From positions 17,844,501 through 17,908,500 of the forward strand of contig CM048846.1 in assembly GCA_026545225.1 (NCBI GenBank): DNA of 64,000 nucleotides, written 5' to 3'. Shown here piece by piece: positions 34,539 through 44,543 of the stretch; the stretch's first letter is position 1, and each line of letters starts with the position of its first letter. Both the position numbers and the translations under genes were made by a program. Origin of the DNA: Cornus controversa (lineage: Eukaryota; Streptophyta; Magnoliopsida; Cornales; Cornaceae). The notes under the pieces are model-generated. The model was not told where the DNA came from. It saw only the letters and a list, made by a program, of their open reading frames with translations, and did no database searches.

Positions 34539-35875
34539 AAGAAATAACAAGTGTGATTCCATGCTAATTTGTCATGCTCAAATAAAATTTGATTTTTCTT
34601 TTAAAATTTTTCTTATAGATTCAAGACTCCTTGTCGATTCTAGGTTTCTTCACATTAAAAGGGTGTTCTTTCTACATCATTTTCACTACATCAGAGATTC
34701 CCTCTGATGAAAGCTTTAGTTATGTACAAGAAAAGAAAAATTATTTGAAGTTCAAACTAATTCAATGAGTCCTATCACTACGTGTCAACATTTAAAAAGT
34801 CAATGATACCATGTCATCAATGTACGAAAAGTATTAAAATATTTTCGTGATTCCCACCATTATGCGGCAGTCACATTCAAGTTTTTGATGCTCAGACTCC
34901 ATGTCACGAAAAGACCTATACAATCATAGAAAAGATTTACAATACATCTGGTGTAAATACACCGGACGAATCTGGACCTTGCGTGTTGTACACACACAAT
35001 GAAATTCACCCGGTATATTTACACCTGACGTATTATAGACGTACTCACAATCATGAACCCCATCTCCCCCAAACAAAAATGAATCAAAAGGGGCCAATAC
35101 AAATGAACAACAAACTGCCAATGTTAGTGTGAGTCTATTAACAATACTCTTATCACTCTGGCATTCAAAAATCTATCAAATGATCTTGCAATACCAGAAC
35201 CACTCCATGTACCCCAAATCAAACTCCTTACCCTCCTGCCATAGATCCACACAAGAAGAATGGTGAAAAAACAACATCTAACACACTAATGTAAAGCATA
35301 TGATAATGCTCCAAATCTCCCAGTTCCTATCATTGGAATTAAGCATAAGATTAAAAATCCCCCAGCAGAGCAAGACGGACATAATCATGAAAAGATTGTA
35401 GGAAGATGAGTTTCGTACTCGATTGATACTTAGTAATTAAGGCAATACTAGAAAAACAAAAACAAAAAACAAATTTGAACTTATTTGGAAATAACTCTCA
35501 AAAGTAGGATTTTTTTGTCCTAATAAAAATTTTATAGGACTTGGTTTGTCTTTGAGGTGCAAAAGTAGGATTAAGTTGAAATTTTTCCTTTTTTTAACAA
35601 ATGTGTAAAATTGACTTAAAAAATTGTTTTCTTTTTCTACAAACATTCCCCTAATTTAACATCCATGAAAATCGATCTTGAATTTAAAATTTTCCTTTAA
35701 TATGAAATTATTCTTTGATTCAATTGGAATAAGTGAATAACAACTCATCGAACTAGTTTTGAAATTTGTGGTTCCTCCATCGGTACAATTTTGTATCTCT
35801 GGACAAAAAACTATGCTATTAATTAACTTTAAAAATCCAAGCATTTAATTTCTTTCCTATGCTATTAATTAATTG
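34539..35875. other. AT-rich spacer upstream of G5, no gene
   Basis: No gene or complete element recognised. About 35440-35600 has AAGTAGGATTAAGTTGAAATTTTTCC-like sequence reminiscent of the 33447-34143 MITE ends. An inverted pair around 34955-35035 (GGTGTAAATACACCGG and CCCGGTATATTTACACC) could form a hairpin. 35760-35875 resembles other promoter-proximal spacers. Confidence 0.45.
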
Positions 35876-35942
35876 GCATATATGGCAATGTTAACCTGTC
35901 ACAGACTCACAGGAGGTTGAATCCTTATAAAATCCAAGTAAT
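35876..35942 (+). promoter_or_regulatory. Conserved promoter block of G5
   Basis: GTTAACCTGTCACAGAC, GGTTGAATCC and TATAAAA at 35926-35932, with a short local duplication of CACAG between the first two motifs. The block is retained although the gene is broken. Confidence 0.7.
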
Positions 35943-36011
35943 CTTTGCTACTACATCACATCACCCTTGTTCTCTATCTCTTCTTTTTCTAATTTGCACA
36001 TACACAAGTAC

Positions 36012-36404
36012 ATGGCTATTGCTAAATCAATCACACTTTCATTGGCTCTCTATTGCCTTATGTTTGTCACCCTCTTGGCTCTTCATCAATATAAGTATGC
36101 CCAATGCATATTTTAATTTGTTGCCTTCGTTTTGTTCACTAGATTTGGCTGTGATTCTGATTCTTTCTTTCATTTGGCTTCTAATTCTTATTAAAATCTT
36201 TCACATGACCAGGCAGTGAAGCCAGAGCTGATGTGGGCATTTCCGAGCTCAAAGATCCTATGACAGGAGGCTCTAATGAAAAGATTATTTACTGAAAATG
36301 CGTCCAGTTTCCATCTGAGGTCAAACGTTGTTGGCGTTGCGTTCCCAACCCTGGAGTACGATGCCATTCCGTTTCCACCGTCACCTAGTGCTTAAACGCC
36401 TTGA
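36012..36404 (+). pseudogene. G5: ESF1-like secreted peptide gene, decayed
   Basis: Exon 1 (36012-36090) encodes the family signal peptide (ends LALHQ), but the splice donor reads ATAAGT instead of GTAAGT. Exon 2 from 36213 starts CSEARADVGISELKDPM in the family frame and meets a TGA about 30 codons in, just before the first domain cysteine. The sequence beyond still encodes a KC, a RCWRC core and VPNPG in the same frame before further decay. The family stop would be near 36404. Two independent lesions (donor and nonsense) make it a pseudogene. It is closest to G7 and G6 in the linker and CWRC region. Confidence 0.8.
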
Positions 36405-37616
36405 AACAGTTGTTTTCCATCTCAATTGCTTCTCCTAGCTTTCTTTCTTCTTTTCTTCGGCACTACAAAATCCTAAACCCTAAATCCTGAAATAGAAAAT
36501 AAATTCAGTTCATTTTGTCATGAAGATACATTATGATTCTGCATTTTAATTTTTCTTTACTGATGAAATTGAGAGAATACTAGTTTTTGAACTAGCTCTA
36601 TTAGAGCATTTTTAAAATTAATTTGACAACCATGCATGAAACATAGTATATACAATAACTAATGAGACCAAAAATCTGTACAATGCACCTACATGAGCAA
36701 AGCAAGAATTGCATGCGCTTCAAAAAAATATGCCAGAAGATGGTGAAAAAAAAAAATTCATGCAGGCAAAGGCTTGGCTTGATCAAATCCTAGTCCCTGG
36801 AATACAATGTCATGGAGCAGAATTTTTTTGTTCAATTTATTCAAATCTACATGGAATATGCATAATGGGCTAGTTTAACATGCAACATAATTTTACTTCA
36901 CTATATTTATATTGAATGTATTGTAAATCTTATTCGTCTTATGACCTCTTCATCTCAAAATACTTCATTTTAATAAGATGTGACGAACTTAAAAGAACGG
37001 ATTAAGTGCACGAGTCTCCCGTCCTGTTACGAAATATGACAAGAGTCAGATGTATATAATCTTACTTCTATATGCAAAAAGTTGTATATAATCTTATTTC
37101 TGTATGCAAAAAGTTATTTTCTAGGTAACAATGTTATAAAAACTGAAGAGTGCTTGAATGGAGCCTTCTATCATAAATCTTAATGGTTGATCACATATTT
37201 TAATCTCTTGTCCTCAACACACTTCTTATTTTTTACTTTTTTTTTTAAACAACATCACCAACACTGCAAAGTCTACAATGATATAATGGTCATTGCCTTA
37301 ATTGTGGCAGTAACGTTTACACATTCAAAGATACCACGTTTGCTATAAAAAAAAAAAAACTTGTCTTGCTAGGAAAAAAAAATATAAATAAACTTGTTAT
37401 ACTTGAATAAAATTTGAGATATATTTTTTCATTGTCCTTGTAGATTCAAGACTCCCAGTGGATTCTGGGCTTCTTCATATAAAAAATGGAAAAATGGGCT
37501 TCCCTGGACATCAAAACAAACATGTGCAAAGTCATTTATACCCTTATAATTTATATAATATTACAATATAAAAAAACACTTTTATCTGAAATGACTAAAT
37601 AAACCTTAGGCTGCGT
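36405..37616. other. 3' flank of G5, no gene
   Basis: Includes the family 3' flank ('cattttgtcatgaagataca' near 36511) and the conserved 3' block at about 36720-36815 (GCCAGAAGATGGTG, CAGGCAAAGGCTTGGCTTGA, CAATGTCATGGAG). A short direct repeat of TATATAATCTTA occurs at 37053 and 37085. No gene recognised. Confidence 0.5.
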
Positions 37617-38130
37617 TTGATACCTCTTATTCGATCGAATTGCGCGCGCGCGCTCTCTCTCTCTCTCTCTCTCTCGTTTTCTTTAGACAGAGCTTGCTTT
37701 GAAGCTCTCTTCACGGCAAGAAATGGAGATGGCAACTCTCGTTCGCATGCCATTATGTCCAGTGTTCATGAGGTACACACTTTTTTTCTATCCAAAAGCC
37801 TAACTTTAAACCCTAATACAAAACCCACTTTCCCAAATTTACTCATCTCAGACTTTTCGCGAACACTCTGCAAAATCTCTCCATGTTAACACCTTCAAAC
37901 TCTCGTCGCCTTTCTCAATCACGCCCTCGAAACCCTTCGAAAACAAATCGATCTGTTGTGCATACGATTGTAAGGTTGATCGGATCGAACTTGCAGGGGA
38001 TGTCGGGTTGTCCGAGTCGAAGGTGCCGCCGGAGCAGTTGGCGGAGGAGACTGTGTGTTCGAAGTAGAGTGGGAGGCAGTCGGCGACGGAGCAGGTGGCG
38101 CCAGAGTTGAGTTTTCTTGAAGAATTCTTC
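37617..38130 (+). pseudogene. Possible fragment of a host gene (5' region), function unknown
   Basis: A GC-richer island in AT-rich surroundings. It has a (CG)n/(CT)n leader-like tract (37643-37676), an ATGGAGATGGCAACTCTCGT-type possible start near 37722, and a C-rich stretch 37860-37950. It continues with 38000-38110 (GTGCCGCCGGAGCAGTTGGC region) that can be read in one frame as an acidic stretch containing KVPPEQLAEE. No single frame stays open throughout and no splice structure is clear, so I take it as a truncated or captured piece of a nuclear gene, perhaps one with a transit peptide. I do not recognise the parent. The long minus-strand open frame over it (37919-38689) is a TA-repeat artefact. 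Confidence 0.3.
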
Positions 38131-39630
38131 TGAGATATTTGGGTTTAATACAAAGCTTTCTGGAAAAGATATGGCAGCAATGGCTCTGTAACGTGAGTGT
38201 GTATATACAGAGATTGTGTGATATATATATATATATTAGAGAAAGATTGGAGATGGAGAGAAAAATAATATATACATGTACACATATATACAAACAATCC
38301 ATTTGGAAAGATCTTTGAGGTGTGTGTATATATGTAAAATGTAATTTGGGTATATATGTATTTAAATATATATGTGTATGATGTGATTTGGTTTTATATA
38401 TGTGTGTGTAATGTAATTTGGGTGTATGTATATGTGTATATATATATATATAATATATATATATATGGTATATGCCATCTCGGTGAGGGATCTGCAACAA
38501 CATTATTGATTTGAAGTACCTTTTCAATTCCAAATACAGAGTCATGCATATGCACATATAATATATATATAAGAATATCAATATACTTATACTTATATGT
38601 ATAATATAATATATATATAAGTTTACACAGTCATGCATATGCACATATAATCTATTTATATGAAATAGATTCAAAAAATCCATTGCCAAGGCCCCCTACC
38701 ATTCTGTACAAATCCAGAGCAAATAAATTAAGCATGAACTAAGGTTTATGGATTTCTTTTGGGACTGTGGGAAAAGGTGGTGTTGTTAGAGGAGGTGGTG
38801 GTGTGTTGAAGTGGCTATGGAGGTGGACTTGGGAGAGAGAGATGGGAAAAGAGAGAGAGTGAAATACAGAGAGGCTGAAATTGGAGAGAGAGAGTAGGGA
38901 GAGGAATTCTAAATTGAAGGAGTATAGAGAGAGAGGCTGAATGTTTTGTTCTCAATGTATGAATAATATTTTTGTCATTTCACAATATAGATTAAGGTTA
39001 TTGTTGTCTTTTTCAAACAAAGCAAGGGCAACTAAGTTTTTTTTAAAAAAATATATACCGGTTCTCATAGCAGCGCAAGTGCCAAATATCAAGGTTATAT
39101 AGTGTAATAAACGGCAAATATAACTGGCATGTGTAATTGAACCAAACTTTAGAGAAAGTCAATTTATTTTATCTTATAAAAAAATGCGATTTTTTTTTTT
39201 TCCTATTATTTTTAAGTTTTAGTTAAGGAAAACTACACTTAAATAAAGTTTGAAAGCCTAAATTACAAAGTGGTCTATTTTAAAATTTTATTTTTCAATT
39301 TGACTGAATTAAACAAAATAATTACATATACATTTAAAATTATTATTCCAAGTCCAAATGTCCTTCAATGAATGAAGGACAATAGAACTCAGATTCCCAC
39401 ACATTAAAATGCCATTTTAATCATAAAATATATAATAAAAGAATTTTTATATATTTATGTGTAAAATGGTACAATAAATGCAAAATAAATACCATAATGA
39501 CAAACAAAACTATGACAATAATACAATTTTAAGCAATCATAACAATCTTTTCACCATCTCTCAAATTATTGTATTTAATAGTTTGTCTTTAATGTGAAAC
39601 AATTATTTGTTAATTACCAAAAATAAATAA

Positions 39631-39672
<42 letters not shown>

Positions 39673-39712
39673 AATAACAACTCAACACTACTTGCTAGTT
39701 GCTGCTACATCA
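38131..39712. other. TA/TG-rich spacer, no gene
   Basis: 38200-38660 is dominated by TATA/TGTG simple sequence, with two copies of a CAGTCATGCATATGCACATATAAT-type block (near 38560 and 38630). 38820-38940 is GA-rich. 39545-39690 is a fragment of the recurrent spacer ('ctctcaaattattgtattta') with a (TA)n tract at 39638-39671. That spacer then joins directly to the G6 leader. Confidence 0.5.
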
Positions 39713-39752
39713 CCCTTGTTCGATCTCTACCTGTTCTTCATTGCGCAAACAC

Positions 39753-40209
39753 ATGGCTATTGCTAAATCAACCACACCTTCATTGGCTCTCTTTTGCCTT
39801 GTTCTTGTCACCCTCTTGGCTCTTCATCATCAATGTAAGTATGCCCAATGCATTTTTTGTTGCCTTTCTTTTGTTTACTGAATTTGGCTGTGATTCTGAT
39901 TCTTAATTTCTTACATTTTGCTTCTATTTCTTATGAAAATCTTTCGCATTATCAGGCAGTGAAGCCAGAGCTGATTTGGGCATTTCCGAGCTAAAAATTC
40001 CCATGAGAATGGGCTCTGATGAGAGAATTATATCCGATAGGTGTGTCCTGTTTTCGGTGTCCAAGTTTGGAAGTTGTTGGCGTTGCGTTCCCAGCCCTGA
40101 AAAAGGATGCTTTCCCTGCAAACAATCTTGTCTTGACTTCTGCCCTCCCTTGCCATCGCCGCCGCCGCCGCCGCCGCCGCCGCAGCCACATAGTGCTCAA
40201 ACACCTTGA
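39753..40209 (+). CDS. G6: secreted cysteine-rich peptide with long polyproline tail, ESF1-like
   Basis: The model joins 39753-39834 and 39956-40209, giving 111 residues. The signal peptide ends LLALHHQ. The intron has GTAAGT and TATCAG. The split codon gives Cys28, followed by SEARAD. The domain matches G4 (C-x10-CWRC core, KGCFP, C-x3-C) with one extra cysteine (FPCKQ instead of FPSEQ), giving an odd seventh domain cysteine. A CCG trinucleotide tract (40156-40182) lengthens the proline run to eight before QPHSAQTP. Coding sequence and splice sites are intact. The upstream sequence does not contain the GTTAACCTGTCACA/TATAAAA block: the match to G4 stops at about 39690-39700, so a deletion joined spacer to leader. 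Expression is therefore doubtful unless another promoter is used. Confidence 0.7.
40156..40182 (+). repeat. (CCG)n trinucleotide tract in G6 coding sequence
   Basis: Adds prolines to the C-terminal tail relative to G4 and G7, without changing frame. It is a likely site of length polymorphism. Confidence 0.9.
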
Positions 40210-41540
40210 AACATTTATTTTCTTTGCTTCCCAGCTCTCTTCCTTCTTTTGCACTGCGATACAAATGTGAAGAACTGTAAGCATTTATATCATCAGCCTG
40301 GGATACAGAATAATATACAGTTGATTCTGTCACGAAGATACATTATGATTTTGTGCATTTTTTGAAATTTTGTTAGATCCTCGTCGGAAGAGGTATGTCA
40401 ATCTATCTACGTAAGAGAAACAAAGGAAAATCCACCAGTTTTGCATATTCTCTAGTTTGAAGGTTCTATTCTTGGTAACCCAATTTCAGTTTTATGATAA
40501 TAGTGAAGAAATTATAGAATATCCAGAAAATATTAACTGTTCAAATATTGGGCTTAGCTATGGCTCTCTAAAACTCTTTCCAATGTTTTTGTTGGCTTTC
40601 GGCCCTTTTGATTTTGAAATGTTTGGGCTTGTCCTCCCAAGCCCTCTCAATTACTGAACTCTGTAATTATTTTACACTAGTTTAAGCAAGAGAATTTTGA
40701 ATATTATTAATCCATGAATGAATTATCTGTTCTCGTAGTACATATATATATATATATATATATAATGGAGAAAACCTAACAACATAAGAAAATATTACAA
40801 CCAAAAGCTAAAAATAGGTTGAAATTACTATTTCTATAAATTGAGAAAAAAATAGGACACAGTAAAAACTACTAAATATAAAAAAAAAATCATAAGAATT
40901 CGAATCTGTTTAGATCTGCCAACAAAAATCTTAAATCAGGCAATAAACGATAGAATTTAGCTGGAAAACATGGTTTGCCTGATTCCAGTCAAAAAAGAAT
41001 CTTTTCAGATCAAAATGACTTGTCGAAACTGTTCTAAAAATGTGTTAGGTCACTCGCTTGACCTTCCGGTGATCTCATTGCCAACCCGTTCTATATCACA
41101 AAGGGGATAAAGAATCAATTTTGGGTCTGCTTCTACATATAAGCATGTACATCTAAAAAGTTCACATTTTAAATATTCACCAATTTTGCCAAATTCTATA
41201 AGGCTTTGTTTTTACTTTCTTTCTTTTTTGTACTACGGAAAGACAAAAAACAAAAAATAATTTATTGACACTTAAATAAAATTTGATATTTTTTAATTTC
41301 CTTATAGGTTCAAGATTCCCTAGTAGATTCTAGGATTTCTCCTTATAAAGACTAGCAATATTACCATAAATGAGAGTTAAATCTTAGTGGAGTATCCCTG
41401 TACATCAAGAAAGTTATCCCATATTAATGGGAAGGACCATTTCATAAAGTTAGTATTTTACGTTTTTTTTTACTCATTAATGTTTGATTGTGAATTAAAA
41501 TCCAAGCATTTAATTTCTTTTCTATGTTATTTATTAGCAT
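40210..41540. other. 3' flank of G6 and upstream spacer of G7, no gene
   Basis: Contains the family 3' flank (CACGAAGATACATTATGATT near 40332), a (TA)n tract at 40741-40764, and AT-rich sequence. From about 41350 ('agcaatattaccataaatgagag') it carries the promoter-proximal spacer shared with G2 and G4. No gene recognised. Confidence 0.5.
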
Positions 41541-41592
41541 GGTGATGTTAACCTGTCACAAAAGGTTGAATCCTTATAAAGTCCAGGTAAAC
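41541..41592 (+). promoter_or_regulatory. Conserved promoter block of G7
   Basis: GTTAACCTGTCACAAA, GGTTGAATCC and TATAAAG at 41575-41581, 67 bases upstream of the G7 start codon. Confidence 0.7.
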
Positions 41593-41647
41593 CTTGCTGC
41601 AATATCACACTTGTTCTCTATCTCTTCTTCTTTTGCACATACACAAC

Positions 41648-42062
41648 ATGGCTATTACTAAATCAATCACACCTTCATTGGCTCTCTTTTGCCTTGTGCT
41701 TGTCACCCTCTTCGCTGTTCATCAATGTAAGTATGCCAAATGCATTTGTTGTTGCCTTACTTTTGTTTACTATATTTGGCTGTGATTCTGATTCTTAGTT
41801 TCATACAATTTGCTTCTATTTCTTGTGAAAATGTTTCACATGATCAGGCAGAGCTAATGTGGGCATTTCCGAGCTCGAAGATCATATGACAAGGGGCTCT
41901 AATGAAAAGATTTTTTCCAGAAAATGCTCCGAGAATGGAAGTTGCTGGCGTTGCGTTCCCTACCCAGCAATAGGATGTTTTCCCAGCGAAGAAATTTGTC
42001 TTGAATTCTGCGAACCCTTGCCACCGCCGCCGCCAGCACAACCTAGCGCTCAAACGCCGTAG
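41648..42062 (+). CDS. G7: secreted cysteine-rich peptide with proline tail, ESF1-like, intact
   Basis: The model joins 41648-41726 and 41848-42062, giving 97 residues. The signal peptide starts MAITKS and ends LFAVHQ. The intron has GTAAGT and GATCAG. The split codon gives Cys27 followed by RANVG: three codons (SEA) present in sister copies are absent, so the usual cleavage region is shortened. The linker is ISELEDHMTRGSNEK. The domain is C-x5-C-x2-C-x7-C-x6-C-x3-C with core GSCWRC and IGCFP, and the tail PPPPPAQPSAQTP precedes TAG. It has six domain cysteines, all paired in principle. The spacing between the first two cysteines is shorter than in G4 and G6. Promoter block and TATA box are present, so a functional gene is likely. 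Confidence 0.75.
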
Positions 42063-43162
42063 AAACATTTTTTCTCTTTGCTTCCTTAGATCTCTTGCTT
42101 CTTTTGCACTACAATACAATGTGAAATACTGAAAGAATTTATATCATCGAATAAAGAATAACATGCCGTTCATTCTGTCAGGAAGATACATTATGTTTCT
42201 GAATTTATATTTTTGCATTGCTACTTGAAAATTTAACATGTTAATGACTAGATTGACAAAAAAATATGCATTTTCAAAATTTTGTTAGATCCTTCCGTGA
42301 AGAGGGATATGAATCCATTTGACAAGAGAGGTAAAATCGATCAGCTTTTGCGCAACATCAACCCCTTTGACAAGTAAATGATAAGATATGTTACGAAAAT
42401 TAACCCTAAAAAAAACACACATGCAAGAACGCTGTGGTTCACCTAAAATTTGGATTACGTTTACCGAATTGATCGAATCATCGAGATTTCACTATAATAA
42501 AAAGCAAAATGAATTACAAAGTTCAGAATGATTTTGTACTGCTCTTCGCTGTACTCTTACAAAATGAGGAATACATATATAATAAATATGAAAATACCAA
42601 AATAAGCATGCATGCATGCACAGAGTATTACCTCAAAAGTTCACATTCTTTGCATGGCTGATTTTTTTAATGACCATTTTTATTACTTCAGAGAACTTTA
42701 GAGTGTTGAAAGATTAAACATACAGAAGCATATTGGTAAGATATCTACAAGAAGGTCCCAAATCTCACACGTGTGGTAAGATACAGAAGCATATAGAAGT
42801 ATTTTGGTCATATAGCTTGTAAGGGCATTTTGGTCATATAGAGTTAAAAGAATCTCACACGTCTCTCACGTGAATATGTTCCGTTACTGTTTGACATTAA
42901 ATTGACAGATTGGAGGCATATTGATTGTGTGAAATTTTGAATTCATAGGAGTTTCATGAGATTTAAGTACCATAAAGGGGTTATATGATTAAAATTTATA
43001 ATATAGTGTTTCTTTTATGAATTAACCCCTTAAAAAAAACAGACCAGCAATATTACTGGTAACGGTCATTTCAAAATTAAAATTAGTGTTTTACGTCTTT
43101 TCCTCTTTGGATAAGATTAAGGTCTCCTTATTAATGTTTGATTCTAATTAAAATCCATGCAT
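42063..43162. other. 3' flank of G7 and upstream spacer of G8, no gene
   Basis: Family 3' flank near 42180 (AGGAAGATACATTATG) and shared 'ttgttagatcct' block near 42285. A small direct repeat occurs around 42730-42850 ('ggtaagatacagaagcata', 'ttttggtcatata' twice). From about 43045 there is promoter-proximal spacer. No gene recognised. Confidence 0.5.
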
Positions 43163-43222
43163 TTCAATGTTAACCTGTCACAAATTAAAGGTTGAATCCT
43201 TGTAAAATCCAGGTAAACCTTG
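43163..43222 (+). promoter_or_regulatory. Promoter block of G8, TATA degraded
   Basis: GTTAACCTGTCACA and GGTTGAATCC are present, but the TATA position reads TTGTAAAA. The following leader matches the other copies up to about 43278 and is then separated from the G8 start codon by a 323-base insertion. Confidence 0.6.
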
Positions 43223-43278
43223 CTTCTATATCATCACCCTTGTTCTCTATCTCCTCTTCTTCTTTTGCACATTCACAA

Positions 43279-43601
43279 TGTTAGTACAAAAAAATGTTTG
43301 GCTAATTTTATCAAACCAATTTGTTGCACACACTCAGATATTAAAAAGTATTCTTTATTTTTTGAAAAAAGATGACCCTTTCTCGTTAACCCTTTCTTCT
43401 ATTTATACAAGTTTGAAACTTGAATCATTTTAGAACTCAAATTTCTTTATTTATAATGGCTAAGCTGGGCCATTTAGTCTTCTTTAGGAGACCCGGCCCA
43501 CTTCTTTTTAAATTGTTCCTTGGGGCTCTCTTGCTTTTCTTCTAAACTTGGGCTCAATCTTTTCCTGGATTCAGCCTGTTTGTGCTTTAGTAAGCCCAAC
43601 A
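43279..43601. mobile_element. Insertion in the 5' leader of G8, LTR-like ends
   Basis: Compared with G7, the leader CACATTCACAA is broken here and resumes with the start codon. The inserted sequence begins TGTTAGTAC and ends AAGCCCAACA, an inverted TGTT(A/G)G/C(T/C)AACA pair as in solo LTRs, and has a TATA-like TTTATACAAG near 43403. I find no clean 5-base target duplication, so the class is uncertain. The A of the G8 start codon is the last base of the inserted segment, so the insertion abuts the ATG. Confidence 0.5.
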
Positions 43602-43686
43602 TGGCTATTGCTAAATCAATCACACCTTCATTGGCTCTCCTTTGCCTTGTGCTTGTCACCTTCTTTGCTCTTCATGGATGTAAGTA

Positions 43687-43726
<40 letters not shown>

Positions 43727-44120
43727 TAATGCATTTTTTGTTGCCTTACTTTTGTTTACTGTATTTAGCTCAGGTTCTGATCCTTTCTTTTTGCAAATCT
43801 TTGACATGAAAAGGTAGTGAAACCACGGAAGTTGGTGTGGGCTTTTCGGAGCTCAAAAATCATATGATAGGGGCTCTAAAGTAATGATCGTTTCAAAAAA
43901 ACCATGTGTCAAGAAATTAGAATGCAAGGATGAAAATTGTTGGTGTTGCTCTACAAACTCCAAAATAGGATGCTTGCCCAAAGAAGATTGTCAGAAACTC
44001 TGCCCGGTTACCTCCTCCAACGAGTGCTCAAACGCCATGAAACAATGGCTTTCCTTGCTTCCTCGATCTCTTCCTTCTTCTTCTTCTTCTTCTTCTTCGC
44101 TGCAATACAAATGTGTATGA
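43601..44120 (+). pseudogene. G8: ESF1-like secreted peptide gene (CWCC type), frame broken or alternatively spliced
   Basis: Exon 1 (43601-43679) is intact, with the signal peptide ending FFALHG. The donor is GTAAGT and the family acceptor AAAAG is at 43813. From there the frame reads CSETTEVGVGFSELKNHM and then meets TAA at 43882, because one base is missing relative to sister copies. The cysteine domain is open in another frame (43884-44120). It has the most ESF1-like pattern of the cluster, KKPC-x5-C-x5-CWCC-x6-C-x5-C-x3-CP. An alternative acceptor at 43851 (TTTTCGGAG) would join exon 1 in phase to that frame, so a secreted product is possible. After CPV the frame also differs from sister copies, adding a long Ser-rich tail. 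The promoter TATA is degraded and the leader is interrupted, so expression is doubtful. Confidence 0.6.
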
Positions 44121-44432
44121 GGGGAAGTGGAAGCATTTATATCATGCAACCTGGAATGATGAATAAAAATTAAGTAGTTTAATGTTTAGTCATGATCAAA
44201 GGCACATTATGATTATGCATTTAGATTTTGTGATTCTGCTTAAATATATAACATGCTATTGCTACTGATTAAATTGAGATAATACTAGTTCTGTTAGTGA
44301 ATCTGTAAAATTGGATAAGTATTTGAATTTTGAACCTATCTAAATGAGAGACACAAGAAGCAAAATCCATTAGCATTGCAAAATTTCAACCCATTTTTAA
44401 CAATTAATTGTGAGAGCACAACTAAAACAAGT

Positions 44433-44492
<60 letters not shown>

Positions 44493-44543
44493 TACAACTG
44501 CAATAAGGGGCTGCAATAACCAAGTAAAGCAAGATCTATCCAA
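44121..44543. other. 3' flank of G8, no gene
   Basis: Family 3' flank ('gcacattatgattatgcattta' near 44202) and a long (TA)n microsatellite at 44433-44490. It ends at the left LTR of the copia element. The continuation of this flank is displaced to 55388-55751 and 60641-61110. Confidence 0.6.

Noticed and set aside
37919-38689. 256-codon open frame on the minus strand, the longest outside the transposons apart from one copia frame
   Set aside because: It reads through TA/TG simple repeats and gives a low-complexity Ile-Tyr-His product. No start context, domain or conservation.
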